NCBI GenBank assembly: GCA_032622095.1
Contig: CP136062.1
Span: 134,557,282-134,621,281 of the forward strand
Direction: 5' to 3'
DNA from: Siphonodentalium dalli
Lineage: Eukaryota > Mollusca > Scaphopoda > Gadilida > Siphonodentaliidae
Length of the DNA: 64,000 nt
Below, in pieces: positions 12,061 to 23,606 of this stretch. How positions within the stretch are numbered: the first letter of the stretch is position 1; the number at the start of each line of letters is the position of its first letter. Made by a program: the position numbers and the translations under genes. A model generated the notes under the pieces. That model saw only the letters and a list, made by a program, of their open reading frames with translations. It was not told the origin of the DNA and ran no database searches.

Positions 12061-12840
12061 GCAAAAAGAGAGAAAGTTTATTGCAAAGTCACTTAATATA
12101 GCGAAACAAGCTCAAAATATTTACACTATGTACCCATTTAATCGTACACGCACATTCGTGTATATACATATGTTATAGAGATTCACATACAGAATATACA
12201 ATTTTTAGTCATAAAAATCTAAACAAATAAGCACCATTTAACAACTATTTAGACAATTTCTTAAATGCTATTTTGATGAATATCTGTACAGACATTTTTT
12301 TTAGAACGCTCATGTTTTGAAGAGTTAGAAGACCGTGACACTTTTCCCTGGTGGCCGAGATTTTCCCATAGTATTTGGGGATGTACCTCTGGCGGATTTG
12401 TTTTAATTCATCGCAGATAATAATCTGACCCCAAAACGTCACTAATCATGAAACCACATGATTAGATTCCCCATATCGTGAAGAAAAATATGTATCAATT
12501 TGATGAAATCTGCTCTAAAAATATTTTTTATCAATTTTGATGCCTTAGACACCTAGGCCTATAATTCTAAATATACCCACATGAAAACACTGAAGTTGTG
12601 TACCTGACCGGCAGCCTCGAACTCGTTGATGGTTGGCGAATCCATAAGAAGGAGCAACGACGCTATACATGGAGACGAAAATCCCCAATTAAAATGGCCA
12701 TGGAGACAAGATTATTTGATTTATTTCTGAATATCTACTAAATGTAACATGGAAAGCCACTGAGATTTTACCCGGACCACCATATATATTACCTCACTTC
12801 ATTTAGCTGCCAATGCTATCAAGTTTGATCGGATTTTTTT
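12061..12840. other. non-coding stretch, nothing recognised
   Basis: AT-rich with no supported feature. Confidence 0.4.
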
Positions 12841-12847
12841 GAAATTT

Positions 12848-13045
12848 AACACCGTATTGTACTGTGGAGAATATGCGGAACTTGGTCAAAAAATTCATAT
12901 AAGAAAATAAGATGAAATATTCTCACTCTTCATGTGACGATAACGCCACATTGTACTGTGGAGAATATGCGGAACTTGCAAAAAAGAATCATGCCAGAAA
13001 TAAGATGAAATATTCTCACTCTTCAATCTTCATGTGCGATAACGC
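12848..13045 (+). repeat. two-copy tandem repeat, about 96-bp period
   Basis: TTGTACTGTGGAGAATATGC followed by GGAACTTG and AAGATGAAATATTCTCACTC occurs twice (from about 12,855 and from 12,951). It lies immediately upstream of an L1-like remnant. Confidence 0.8.
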
Positions 13046-13139
13046 CGAACGAACAACAACAGCGTGTTCCATTAACAAGCGCCTTTCTTGTGTGTATTAC
13101 TATTTGATATCAGAGGTAGTACAATAACAGTTTAAAACC

Positions 13140-13800
13140 GCAAACGAGAAAGAGCACAGACAGAGCAAAATCTTACATCCAATAAAAGAAAACTTATTTC
13201 TGACCTTGAAGGAGAAAATAAGAATTATGAAGAAAAGCAAAACAATGCCAAAAACCATGATTGATTGACGAAAATGGTAAAACTATCACCAAACAGAATG
13301 AAATTATGGTTGAAACCAAAATCGTTTATCATACTCTGTATTCTGAAAAACGTATACAGCTGAACCGGGACTTCGCTTATTCCTTAACAATGGAACATAA
13401 TACAAAATCAGGCCCCTTACAAGTTTCTAGTATCGAATGACCTTCTAGAGTTACAAATGCAGAAAAAGAACAAAAGGCCCGGGCCAATTATCAAATTATT
13501 CTGTATATGGACTCTGAATGAATCATTTCAAGCTGGCGAATTATCAATTTCACAAAAGCAAGGGATTATAACATTACTTCCATAAAAAGACAAAAGCCGA
13601 CAAAAGCTGAAAAACTGGCGCCCCTTTTCTCTTTTGAATACACATAATTCGAGGCCCCCCATCTATCATTAACGCAGACCAAACTGGCTTTCCATACAGG
13701 GTGGATACATTGGTGACAACACCCAACTAATTTACGATTTAATCCACAGGACAAAATATAAAATATATATTATTGATTTGGAGGGATGTTAATGTGATAA
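13140..13800 (+). pseudogene. L1-like LINE remnant (linker plus partial RT)
   Basis: Read across several frames it gives the linker before the RT (basic coiled-coil-like region, then DENGKTITKQNEI near 13,270-13,310), KRPGPI near 13,475, GELSISQKQGIITLLP near 13,535-13,583, KLKNWRPL near 13,604-13,627 and GGYIGDNTQLIYDLIH near 13,700-13,747. It ends at IIDLEG before the catalytic YADD. These are the landmarks of L1/Tx1-clade RTs, a different clade from the other LINEs here. It is heavily decayed, with several internal deletions and stops. Confidence 0.75.
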
Positions 13801-14425
13801 AAGCAGACGACAAATACATAAAAATGCAGAGCCCTATTTATTGAGGGAAATGTTTAGATAATAAGTTCATCAAACGACCTATTAACTGAACATTTACTAT
13901 GTGATAACTACGGTGCTCATCAATGACGCTTTAGTAGCGGCTTTAGTATATAAATGCTGTACATCACATCACATTCGATTCACATTGCGTAAAAGTGAAT
14001 ACCTGGTTCGTGAATCTCAGAAGGTTGTCAATTGTTTGACGATGTCTGTGGTTTCTACGTGCATGTTAATCCCAACGAAATTGAGTCTCTGTGCGGTCTT
14101 CCTTCCTCCCAATGAAACTCACATTACTGCTGACGACGAATAACTTTAATAAAATTAGATCTTGTGTAAGTGTCGACAATAGAGCATATCTACCTCCTGA
14201 TATTGACCATTGGGTGTTTCTATAGTAGACAATCGTCTGCTCAGATATACATTAATTAATTTTGAAGCGTGTGCCTATGCTGGAACACAAGAATATACCT
14301 TGTTATCGTGATTAAATGTGTCAAATATAATGATGTGAAAAATGAAAGGCACTGTTATAACCATGGATAACTTTCTAATGACAGTGCACATGCACATAGA
14401 AGTTCAGTGAATTATGAGCTAGCAA
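13801..14425. other. non-coding stretch, nothing recognised
   Basis: No feature supported. Confidence 0.4.
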
Positions 14426-14428
14426 CAT

Positions 14429-14735
14429 ATAAGTTGTATACAGCCATTATGACATTGAAAGAATGCATCTTTTATACCGAAATGATAGAAATTTATCACC
14501 AATTTTTGTGTCGCGCGTATGTGATATAAACGCTCTTTATTTTTATCAACATCAGAAACATATTATTAGGTAACCGTCAGTATCCATATGGACAATGTAT
14601 TTTGTATCAAAAGCGGTGTGTATTCAAAGTCGAATTAGACTTTATGTCGCTCAGTGGAAACTAGCTAGGCCACACATGGTCCGTATCTCGGCAGAGAATA
14701 ATTTTGCTCATACGATATGATACACACAATTTCAT
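14429..14735 (+). repeat. repeat R2, copy 1 (uninterrupted)
   Basis: This copy is nearly identical to 15,318-15,623 through ACAGCCATT..GACATTGAAAGAATGC, an AAACGCTCTTTAT motif (14,529), CCGTCAGTATCCATAT and TCGCTCAGTGGAAACTAGC. It runs on through TTTTGCTCATACGATATGAT, which is the empty-site version of the junction where the 3.27-kb unit sits in copy 2. Confidence 0.85.
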
Positions 14736-15317
14736 ATTGATACGATATGTTTATTACCTCCATTTCTGAAGAGCATACACAGTGTTACACAGTATTCATA
14801 AGTATATAGATCCGATACCAAATTCTATACAATAAATTAGGATATATACATTGCGTAACGTATTGTACAAATTTGCCATTCAAGCAGAGGCGAAGAGGGA
14901 ATATAGATGAGAGATGGATAGTGCTGGGGTGTCATTGAGTACAGAAAGAGAGAGGAGATATACAGAGAAAGAGAGAAAGAGAAGATAGCTATACAGATAC
15001 AAATCTTTGAGCACAATGCTATATATGATGTCTCACACGCAAGTGGCTTCTTGGCAGAGAGATCAATACAATTGTCTTATTTCTTTCTCACACGCAAGTG
15101 GTTACTGTCACAAAACAAATAATCTTTCATCGGAGAACGCGAACTCCATCATGTTAAACAATTTGTTTGATGAACCGACATGCCCAGAGGAGAAACTGTG
15201 CCGCGAATATCAAAAGTTTCTCCTAACAGAGTTATACGACCGGTGGTGGGTCAAAGGCAGTGCCCCCTAGAAAGAATTCGTGAAGACGATTTGGCTCCAG
15301 GGGATCCATGAACATGA
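14736..15317. other. spacer between the R2 copies
   Basis: Contains a purine-rich GAGAGA tract at about 14,943-14,990 and a short direct repeat, CTCACACGCAAGTGG (15,031 and 15,087). No gene is recognised. Confidence 0.45.
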
Positions 15318-15623
15318 AGACATCGAGTTGTATACAGCCATTCTGACATTGAAAGAATGCACCGACATCTTATACCGAAATGATAGAAATGTATCACCAA
15401 TTTTTATGTCGCGCGTATGTGATATAAACGCTCTTTATTTTTTGAAATATCACAAACAGATTATTAGGTAACCGTCAGTATCCATATAGACAATGTATTT
15501 TGTATCAAAAGCGCTGTGTATTCAAAGTCGAATTAGACCATTTTCTGTCGCTCAGTGGAAACTAGCAAGGCTACAAATGGTCTGTAATAAGACTCTGTAG
15601 CTTGGCAGAGTGTAATTTTGCTC
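15318..15623 (+). repeat. repeat R2, copy 2 (interrupted by the 3.27-kb unit)
   Basis: This copy is homologous to 14,429-14,705 up to TAATTTTGCTC and is then interrupted by the unit at 15,624-18,892. R2 sequence resumes at 18,891 with ACGATATGATACACACAATT, as in copy 1. Confidence 0.85.
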
Positions 15624-16326
15624 ATTTCGGCCAATTTGGCCGGTTACTTCATGTGACTTTTTCATCTGACGTGTGTGTCGGAATAATGATATGGAGGATT
15701 TATGTAAATGTTAGCCCAAACTACATTTCCAAGTAACGATGGTTTTGTTGTTTATTTTGAGGAATAATACCGCGTCAGATGAATTCAGCCCAAATATGTT
15801 AACAGTTGTCGTGTAAAACATTCGGCAGTAAGTTAGCGTTATTTAGTATTTGTGGATGTCCTTTAACATGGGGAAAATAGACTACTGCGCTTGAACGAGC
15901 ATGTGAATTGTCGTTTTTAATGTATAGCAACTTTATAATCAATAACAGAGGCATTCTCTGTCAAATAAGGTCGCTCTATTTACGATACCAATTGGGGAAC
16001 TTTGTAAATTAAATTACGCGTAAACTTAACCTGCTGCAAATAGAAAAGGTGTCGGAATCGGCGTACTCGCCCCATGGACTAACTCGCCCAATCGGCGCGT
16101 GCCAACTCGGAATAAAAGGCCAACTCGGAATAAAAGATGCATACGTGGTGTTATATGGCGTTTGGTCCGTTGTTTCTCAATGAATATTATTGAAATTTGG
16201 TGTATATGTCCGGGCTGGGACATGGAATACAACAACGTTTGAATTGTTTTTAAATTTACAAATTTGTTGATTTTATTCATTTTGTTTTCGTTCTGAAACA
16301 CACTATAAAGTGTATATAATATAATA

Positions 16327-16620
16327 ACGAACACGAGACATACATAATTTATGAACTGTTAACAAAAGATATCAAATTCAATACATGACAAAGATGACTC
16401 AGTGGAGTTTATAAAGTGAACATAAAAACATTGAGGTAAGAATCTGTTTAAGGAATTCAACTTTATTTAATGATAATAAACACATAAATTAAAATAACAA
16501 ACATGAGACATACATGATTTATAAACTGTTAACAACAGATATCAAACTCAATACATGACAAAGATGACTCAGTGAAGTTTATAAAGTGAACATAAAAATA
16601 TTAAGGTAAAAATCTTTTTA
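16327..16620. repeat. two-copy direct repeat inside the 3.27-kb unit, 170-bp period
   Basis: GAGACATACAT.ATTTAT.AACTGTTAAC through CAAAGATGACTCAGTG occurs at about 16,330-16,440 and again at 16,500-16,610. The same pair is present in the right copy at about 40,330-40,620. Confidence 0.9.
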
Positions 16621-18174
16621 AGCATTACTAAACCGTTTAGCACAGTCCACTTCACTCATCCGATCATCACTAAACTTCATATTTATCTTGATATTGATCT
16701 ATCAGATGAGAGCTATCAAATATTTTTTTAATTTTATAGGAAAAAATGGTCGCCAGCGGCCATATTGCATTTACGTTATATGTTATCGCGTCATGTCGAT
16801 ATCTAGTATTACTTAGAAATTTCACCTTTCCAGATTCATAATTGCTCCATTGACTGTAACAGATGGAATTATTCCCCTCTTCGGATAGAGTGTCACTGAA
16901 ACTTTATTTTGTCAGACTGTCTGTATAGTCACTGATTATATATGGCAATAATCTGTAATAAGATGTAGCACTATTTTATTTTATATTTACATGCAGTGCT
17001 GTTTTTATACAACAATTCTAATCCCCCCTAGATCATCATGTGATCGACCATACATCGCGCGAGGACCTGGTTGAATTAAGGGGGGTTTTTATGGATAACT
17101 TCTGTCCTCAAGCTAGATTATACTTATGACATTTAATGGCATGTTTCTAACATGGAGGGTTAGATATGCGTGAGACACCACCACTCTTCAATTCACACCA
17201 AGTTATCAGCTGTCATATTCGGATATTAGAACCCATAGCCATGATATATGGTTTATTTTGTGTATACTAGTAATATTGTTATTTTCAGTACCTTTATATA
17301 CCAGTACTGTGTATAACAATGCATATACATTAATCCATGTATACATGTATATTGATTCAACGGATTCAGTGGTTTTGTCCATCAGTCTATCAAATTTGCG
17401 GGGAAAACATGGCCACAAGCAGTACACCCTGTTAAATTTCGAATTTGAATCAATTGGCGCACCCTGCAGCCAGCTTTTATTGGAGAACTTTTTCTCATGT
17501 GGATAGTTTGGGTCACCGCTAGATGTGAGCCATGTTTTGTTCTCAAGCTGTCCTTGTGAAGACATCACTGCCAGCGGTGATCTTGAATTTTACTATTTTT
17601 ATGGCTAAATAATTTGGTTGATCCTACAGACGACACCCCTTGTCCGATCGTCACCAGATTCCACAATGATCTTCTGGATAACCAGGGAGAGAGTAATCTA
17701 ATTTTCCCGAATTTCGTTAAAAAACATTACCACAGGCAGCAATTTGGTATCTTACTGTTTGATCCTCTTTTGCGTGACTGAATTGTTTAGCAACTGTACA
17801 GTCATATCCCTCATCTGATAGTCACCACACTTTATATTGATCTTCGGGCTGACAACTAGATGGGAGCTATCGAATGCTTTGAATTTTTTTGGAAAACATT
17901 GTCGCCAGCAGTCATCTTCTATTTTGTTTTTTATATACATGTATATCTCTTCATTCGGATAGCCAGTATTACGTAGGTACTTCAACTTTCCGCATTCCTG
18001 TCATCATTTGAAATATAAAAATTTACCTGATACCATGCACCCTTCAAAATTTGTTTCGTCGTATCTATTTTAATGACCCGTATGGTAATATTGATACAGA
18101 TATATTTGTCAAACATTTCTTTGTACAATATACAGGTATTTAGTTTGTAACTAAATCTAGAAATATATAATAGT

Positions 18175-18830
18175 AGCTGGTGGACCCTACTTCGTCCGGG
18201 ATGTTCCCCTCTGATTTTCGGATAATTGCGCGATTTAACCTTGAATTGACCATTTTAAAGGTGAACGTCATGTCGGGTCACGATTTGACCCGCCCAAAAC
18301 ACTCCCCGGACAAAAGTCACGACAAAAGTACCCGTCGAAATCCGCCCGGCTTTACCCGATTTGACAATTTTGAATGTCAAGATCAGGTCAGGGTCATAAT
18401 TTGACCCACCCGAAACACTCCTGGGACAAAAGTAACAGTAGGTATTATATTTCGTTGAAATACTTCCGTTTTACCAGATTTGACCTTGAATTGATCTTTT
18501 TGAATGTCAAAGTCAGGTCGGGATCAAGATTTGACCCGTCCAAATAGTCCAGAAACATGCCTACATCAGCACGTTCGAGAACATGGTCCCACGTGAAATT
18601 GGACCCGTCAATATTGCTCCCGGGATCGAAGTAGTCCTACACACAAATTTTTAGTCGGATCGGTCAAGGTCCAGAAACATGCCTATGAGCGAGGTCAAGT
18701 TGACACGTTAAATACCAAATCCGAGTCGGATCAGTCGAGCAGTGTTAGAGTCTATAACACATACACACATGCATTCATGCATACACACATACATACAGAC
18801 AGGTGTTCCAAAATGTATAGTCGATAGCTA
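18175..18830. repeat. GACCTTGAATTGACC repeat family inside the 3.27-kb unit
   Basis: Diverged repeats of CTTCGTCCGGG, GACCTTGAATTGA, AATGTCAAG.TCAGGTCGGG and GATTTGACCCG.CC, ending in an ACAGACAGGTGTTCCAAAAT tail. The family recurs at 30,013-31,317 and 38,110-38,765. Frames reading through it are repeat translations. Confidence 0.85.
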
Positions 18831-18892
18831 CAACAATTCTATGGTAGATAGTTCACGGCCGACCTGATGCATGCATCTTAGTTTTCTTGTAC

Positions 18893-20695
18893 GATATGAT
18901 ACACACAATTATATATTGATGTCGCGGAATAGAAATAATCAGAGGCTCGAACATTATGTTGGTAGTTAATGGCGCACAGTCAACGTACAAAGCAATTTAA
19001 TCACCAGTATTTGTTCACACACAAAGAAAACCTAGCTGTATAGCAAGCTCAGAAGCACCGCAAAACCCAAATCTGGCGCTTGGTTCTTCGTGAAAGTCTG
19101 ACGTCTTTTATGTGCATACGTATATTTATACCGTGTAGACTTGACTTTACTCTGCCTTCTCGTCCTTCATTAATTTCCTTTCGAAAATTTGTACTTTAAT
19201 GTATTGATATTTATACTCTTATAGTACACCCACTCTTTGTCAGAGAATTATGTCAGTACGCCCTAAACCATTTAGTTTCCGATAAATATCGATAAATGAG
19301 ACGTTTCGAACTTTTGTTCTGGGGGGAAATAGTCCTTGGCAGACAGCAAAACCACATCCATTGACACGGTTCGTGTGAGTTGAAATTGCACGTGGATTTT
19401 GTCACGGTAACAATTGTCCAGGCACATATTGCTGTCCAGTACAGCTTTGTTCGAAATTACACTTCGATATATGCAACCATATAATAAAATACATTTTCGC
19501 TGTAAATATAACGTATTATATATAGGAACATATCATGTCGACGCAACTATCTGTATTTTGGGCACGAACGCATTTTAGGACAGTTTTGAATTATCAAAGT
19601 AATATCGTTCGGCCCAGAAAAACAGTAACTATATTATGATGACATGAACAATATAAAGTCGAGGTCGAACAAAGGAGCTGGGTTTTAAATAGGTATTATT
19701 GGTATTATTAGTGTACCAAGTGACCTAATTGCTAGGACTTCCCGACGTGACGCAGCTGAAGATAATTATTTTGTTTGGCTTCTTAAATTTGATTGATCGC
19801 GTGCCTAGCGATGAGTGATTGGAACAACGTGATCCCATATTAATATAGGTTCTAGGAGTGCTTCTCTGTGTGTCAAGGACTAAGTGTTGGTTAAACAAAA
19901 GTCTATGCTGACATAGTTTCTTTTATTTGTATGACGAGACAGTAGTGACTGTTGTTTAGAGACAGGTTGTCAGTGACTCGCCACTATAGTTGTATAAATA
20001 TTACTATATCATGGCGACTGCAGCATTACCGTGACAACCCTTACGTGCGTATTAGGAACTGCATTGGTAAATTGTTCGGTCTAACATCAGCTTACCTCCT
20101 TGTATTTTAGTGAATCTTCAGTTCCAATCTGATGCAATATTATGTAAAAGTAGTGCGGCAATGAAGGGTGGGGTGGGTGGCGAACAGATCCCCCATTCTT
20201 ATTTGATGTGCAATCGCAGTCGTATGGAAAATTACAGGTTGGGACTCAGAAGTTTAAACCAATGGGATTTGATACTCCCTAAAATCGCAATATCAACACA
20301 ATACCTTAAACTCAATGGATGTATATACAATTTGAATTGCACAGCCATTATAAATGGATAATTATACTGAGTGATATGAATATGACATTCGGAGACAGAA
20401 TGCATGAGTTAATTAGCTTAAACACGGCTTTGCCTTGTGTTATCTGTCCGATTGTCCAGAGTGGAACCGTAATAAAATTAAGCATTCTTAGGACAATAAC
20501 TGCATCCATGGAACAAAAACTCTGCACTAGGAAGACAATATATAGCCAGTGTCAGCCACACGTACGTGTAACGTGTGTTACTATGGTATTTCTATAGAGA
20601 TGCACATGGCGGGAAATGTCAGCTGATTTGATGGCGCCAAAACTACACGTTTATTATATACCGGCGAAACTTGTGTAATAGTCGGGAACAGAGGA
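18893..20695. other. non-coding stretch, nothing recognised
   Basis: The first 31 bases continue repeat R2. The rest shows no supported gene, RNA or repeat. Confidence 0.4.
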
Positions 20696-21184
20696 CACGG
20701 TGGGGAATCACGTGGTTTCGAGGTTGGTGAGTACCACGCATTCAGAATATGTAAACGCACATACACATAATGTATGAGGAACTGACACAAAACATAGCAT
20801 GTTTACTGTTACGAGCATATGGTAGTTTATTTTAAAAACAAATTCATACCTTATTTGTTGCGAAATTCGCGGTAGTTTTCTATAACATTCTGACCAAAGT
20901 TGCCAGTCGGAGGTTCGTGGATACACCAGTTCATACATCTAGGAGAATCCTTCGACTGACAACTTTGGTCAGAATGTTATAGCAAACAACTTGGACACAC
21001 ATGAGGTATCAGCTTGTTTGAACAATAGTGTAGCATATGCTCACAGCTGCCAAAGTACTATGTAATATATCACTATCCTAGTCTATTGCCCTTTACCTAG
21101 TTTCTGGTCGCGTTTTCGATCGTCTTGGCCATTTTGAATGCGTGATATACTCTTCAACTCGAAACCACGTGATTCCCCACCGTG
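20696..21184. repeat. foldback MITE with 27-bp TIRs
   Basis: Its ends are CACGGTGGGGAATCACGTGG..CGAG at 20,696 and the inverted complement ending at 21,184. A second, inner inverted repeat pairs TATAACATTCTGACCAAAGT near 20,882 with its complement near 20,960. The target-site duplication is not clear and there is no coding frame. Confidence 0.8.
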
Positions 21185-21912
21185 AGGGAAGGCGAGACAC
21201 TATATTGTATTTATTGGTCATTTTGTGCTGATCAACACATTACTGGTATTCTGATGAGTGGTACATACATGTTGATTTCCGTGCTGTTAAACCACGACAT
21301 GCGTATACAAGCAGTCCCAACGAGACTAGAGACATGCACTTATTTGGCTTAAAGTGATGTGAAACACTCCGGTAGGGTGATCAAATGGAAATGGAGAATA
21401 ATCTTGTTCAAATTAGTTATTTTTACAGATATTATATCTAAATTGACAACACACACCGTCATTCGCATATATTAATTAAATGCAGTGACTGCCGATTGCG
21501 AAGTCGTTTTCATTAGTTTATCGCCGATAGAAGCGTCCCGATTCGAGTGGTAAATATTTACAATTTAGCGTAGTTCAGACAATGTTTTCTATGGAGTGGT
21601 ATGGTCGATTTGCTTACAATTTCGGTGATGTTTCTCGAATGCTACATCCCCCCAGTTGGCATAGCACCTGAATACTAACTTATCAGTTTCACGCACCAGA
21701 ACAAATACATAATATGTCTTTAAAGGCCCAGTTAATTTTCGAACCCCCAGATCACATATATAATATGTATGCCATATTATATACCATTTGAAAGAGGAAG
21801 CTCCAAAACATTGTATTATCAACTTATCCTGTGTAATAAACTGTGAACATGTAGTTTTTGTTGAATTACCATCATGTTTTTGTCATCTAGATTTTTAGTA
21901 AAAAGTGTATTA
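21185..21912. other. non-coding stretch, nothing recognised
   Basis: No feature supported. Confidence 0.4.
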
Positions 21913-21976
21913 TTTTCAATGGAAGGGAAATAACTCTATATCTTAAAAGATAGAGTTATTCCCCTCCCATTGAAAA
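21913..21976. repeat. 64-bp near-perfect palindrome
   Basis: TTTTCAATGG..GGG.AATAACTCTATCTT-type arms meet at AAGA, and the right half is the inverted complement with one or two mismatches. It could form a long hairpin. Confidence 0.85.
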
Positions 21977-22224
21977 TTCATATTTAGTTTGAATTATGTT
22001 GCATTCTGGGAGCCAAAACGGGGGTAATCATTCTATGATTTCACCTGTTTTCTATTTCTCTATGGGCATCTTCTGAGACACAGATATTTCAAATGGTGAT
22101 GAATTTTAGTAGTTTAATCATATTTTATGGCACAGCTTGTTATTAAAACCGTACATCAAGTCACTATAAAAACAAAACAAATCGGTGACTCGAAAATTAA
22201 GGGGGCCTTTAAAACAACGATCTT

Positions 22225-22624
22225 TTAACCCTTTACCCAACAAAACGGCCAAAACCGGCCAAATAAAGCTGCAACAGCCTAAATTATCTTGGGTCTGTCT
22301 CAATAAAACCATACAAATATGGATATCATTGGAACCGGCTCATTGACCACATTGTGATGGTTACAGTTATGCCCTGTGCCAATGCATTCTCTTATATATG
22401 CGAGTCGACCATAGGTCGCCTCGCATATATAAGAGAATGCATTGACCTAAAAAAAAACTTTTTTTAACACTTTTTACCATTTTTTCTTACATTCTTTAAC
22501 AATTTTATAATTTTTAATGTGTTAAGCCAATGCATTCTCTTATATATGCGAGGCGACCTATGGTCGACTCGCATATATAAGAGAATGCATTGGCACAGGG
22601 CCATTCTGTTGGGTAAAGGGTTAA
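22225..22624. mobile_element. piggyBac-like MITE with TTAA duplications
   Basis: TTAA at 22,225-22,228 is followed by CCCTTTACCCAACA, and the mirror TGTTGGGTAAAGGG is followed by TTAA at 22,621-22,624. A TTAA target and termini starting with CCC are the signature of the piggyBac superfamily. Inside are two 65-bp palindromes and no transposase, so it is non-autonomous. Confidence 0.75.
22380..22592. repeat. two 65-bp palindromes arranged as an inverted repeat
   Basis: 22,380-22,444 and 22,528-22,592 are each near-perfect palindromes (CAATGCATTCTCTTATATAT..), and each is the reverse complement of the other. Small asymmetries (GTCGACC/GGTCGCC) fix their relative orientation. An 83-bp A/T-rich spacer with T runs lies between them. 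Confidence 0.93.
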
Positions 22625-22847
22625 AGAAGTTTTCGGCCGCTGTCCTTCTCAGCAGGTATACATCCCGGATAATTATATTTTATATATCTATAGGCATATA
22701 CACATGAACGATAATTACAGTTCACTCGATCGCGGATGTTCGTAGCGTATACGTTGACGTTCTTATGTGTATATGCCTAGCTATACAAGATGTAATTATC
22801 CATGAATGTATACTTGCTGCAGAAGGACAGCGACCCAAAGCTTCTTT
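22625..22847. repeat. foldback with about 90-bp arms
   Basis: AAGAAG..GCTGTCCTTCTCAGCAGGTATAC at 22,625 is mirrored by GTATACTTGCTGCAGAAGGACAGC..CTTCTT ending at 22,847. The inner blocks TAGGCATATACACAT and ATGTGTATATGCCTA also pair. It abuts the preceding MITE. Confidence 0.8.
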
Positions 22848-23405
22848 AAAAGAGCGTTATTTTCATTATATATTTACCCAACGTCCCTGGATTATAGATG
22901 GAATGGACAATTTGCGTCTTATATTCTAATATTCATTCACCGCAACAAATATAATAATAGAAACAGGATGCTTCGACCGGTACCTCCGACGGGGTTACAT
23001 TTACTTTGTTTCCACGGCGTGAGGTGCGTTGAAGAATCTTTATTTCATTCTTAGGTTTCTCATTACTCTATCCATTAATATATTTGATAATTTCCATTAT
23101 ATATCACTGAGAATTACGTGCAATCATATTAGCCAGCATGCAAGAGTCACAAAATATTATAAACAAATTACCTGACCCTTTCTTATATCAACAGGCGGTA
23201 GTATAAATTTTCTAGATTACCCAGGCTCAGCTTCCGTTCGAACCCAACTGCATAACTATAGTAATCACTTTTTTCATGGCCGCAAAAAATTCATCAGCAA
23301 CCTAATACCACGACGGATAAGTCTCCGATGGGGGTCATAGTTAGTTAAAGTCACGGGCGGCGTTCGTTGCAGAAATATTTATATTTGTTCAAATCGCCAT
23401 CAACA
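22848..23405. other. non-coding stretch, nothing recognised
   Basis: No feature supported. Confidence 0.4.
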
Positions 23406-23409
23406 GAAG

Positions 23410-23483
23410 GAACACCAGAATATATACAGTTCCGCTCATATGCCAAACATAATCACCGCGTAAATAGTATATTGTCGCCAAGA
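23410..23483 (-). repeat. repeat R1, copy B, first part
   Basis: Matches copy A in reverse complement (GCCAAACATAATC.CCGCG, TATTGTCGCCAAGACGTACG). It is separated from the remainder of R1 at 26,549 by a hAT-type insertion. Confidence 0.8.
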
Positions 23484-23555
23484 CGTACGATCAGGGATGT
23501 GGCTAGAGGGTCTCCGCTGGGGGGTGTCCACCTTGGGAATTTCCAACTACACCCC

Positions 23556-23606
23556 CCCCCTTGAGTCGGAATCACACCAACACAACTTTTTGCATAATTC
23601 CATTTG
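23556..23606. repeat. 51-bp target-site duplication of LINE-C, left copy
   Basis: Identical to 25,540-25,590 (starts CCCCCTTGAGTCGGAATC, ends ATTCCATTTG). It brackets LINE-C, and a single copy would be the intact hAT interior. Confidence 0.9.

Larger units (their letters stand above)
15624..18892 (-). mobile_element. 3.27-kb dispersed unit, left copy (inverted relative to 38,046-41,321)
   Basis: Nearly identical in reverse complement to 38,046-41,321, with scattered substitutions and small indels. The outer end is a perfect 15-base palindrome, CGGCCAATTTGGCCG (from 15,628), and the inner end is TTAGTTTTCTTGTAC. Comparison with the uninterrupted R2 copy at 14.7 kb shows it was inserted without an obvious target-site duplication. 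Frames of 77, 120 and 102 codons inside it are shared by both copies but resemble nothing I know. Family unknown; a rolling-circle type (lack of duplication, terminal palindrome) is possible but unproven. Confidence 0.8.

Noticed and set aside
16026-18404. Frames of 102, 120, 77 and 74 codons in the 3.27-kb unit, repeated at 38.5-40.9 kb
   Set aside because: Their conservation between copies only reflects near-identity of the DNA. None has a recognisable domain, and the 74-codon frame is a translation of the GACC-family repeat.
15624-18892. Assignment of the 3.27-kb unit to Helitrons
   Set aside because: Lack of target duplication and a terminal palindrome are suggestive, but the ends are not the canonical TC...CTRR and the insertion bases are ATAC rather than a plain AT. 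I left the family open.
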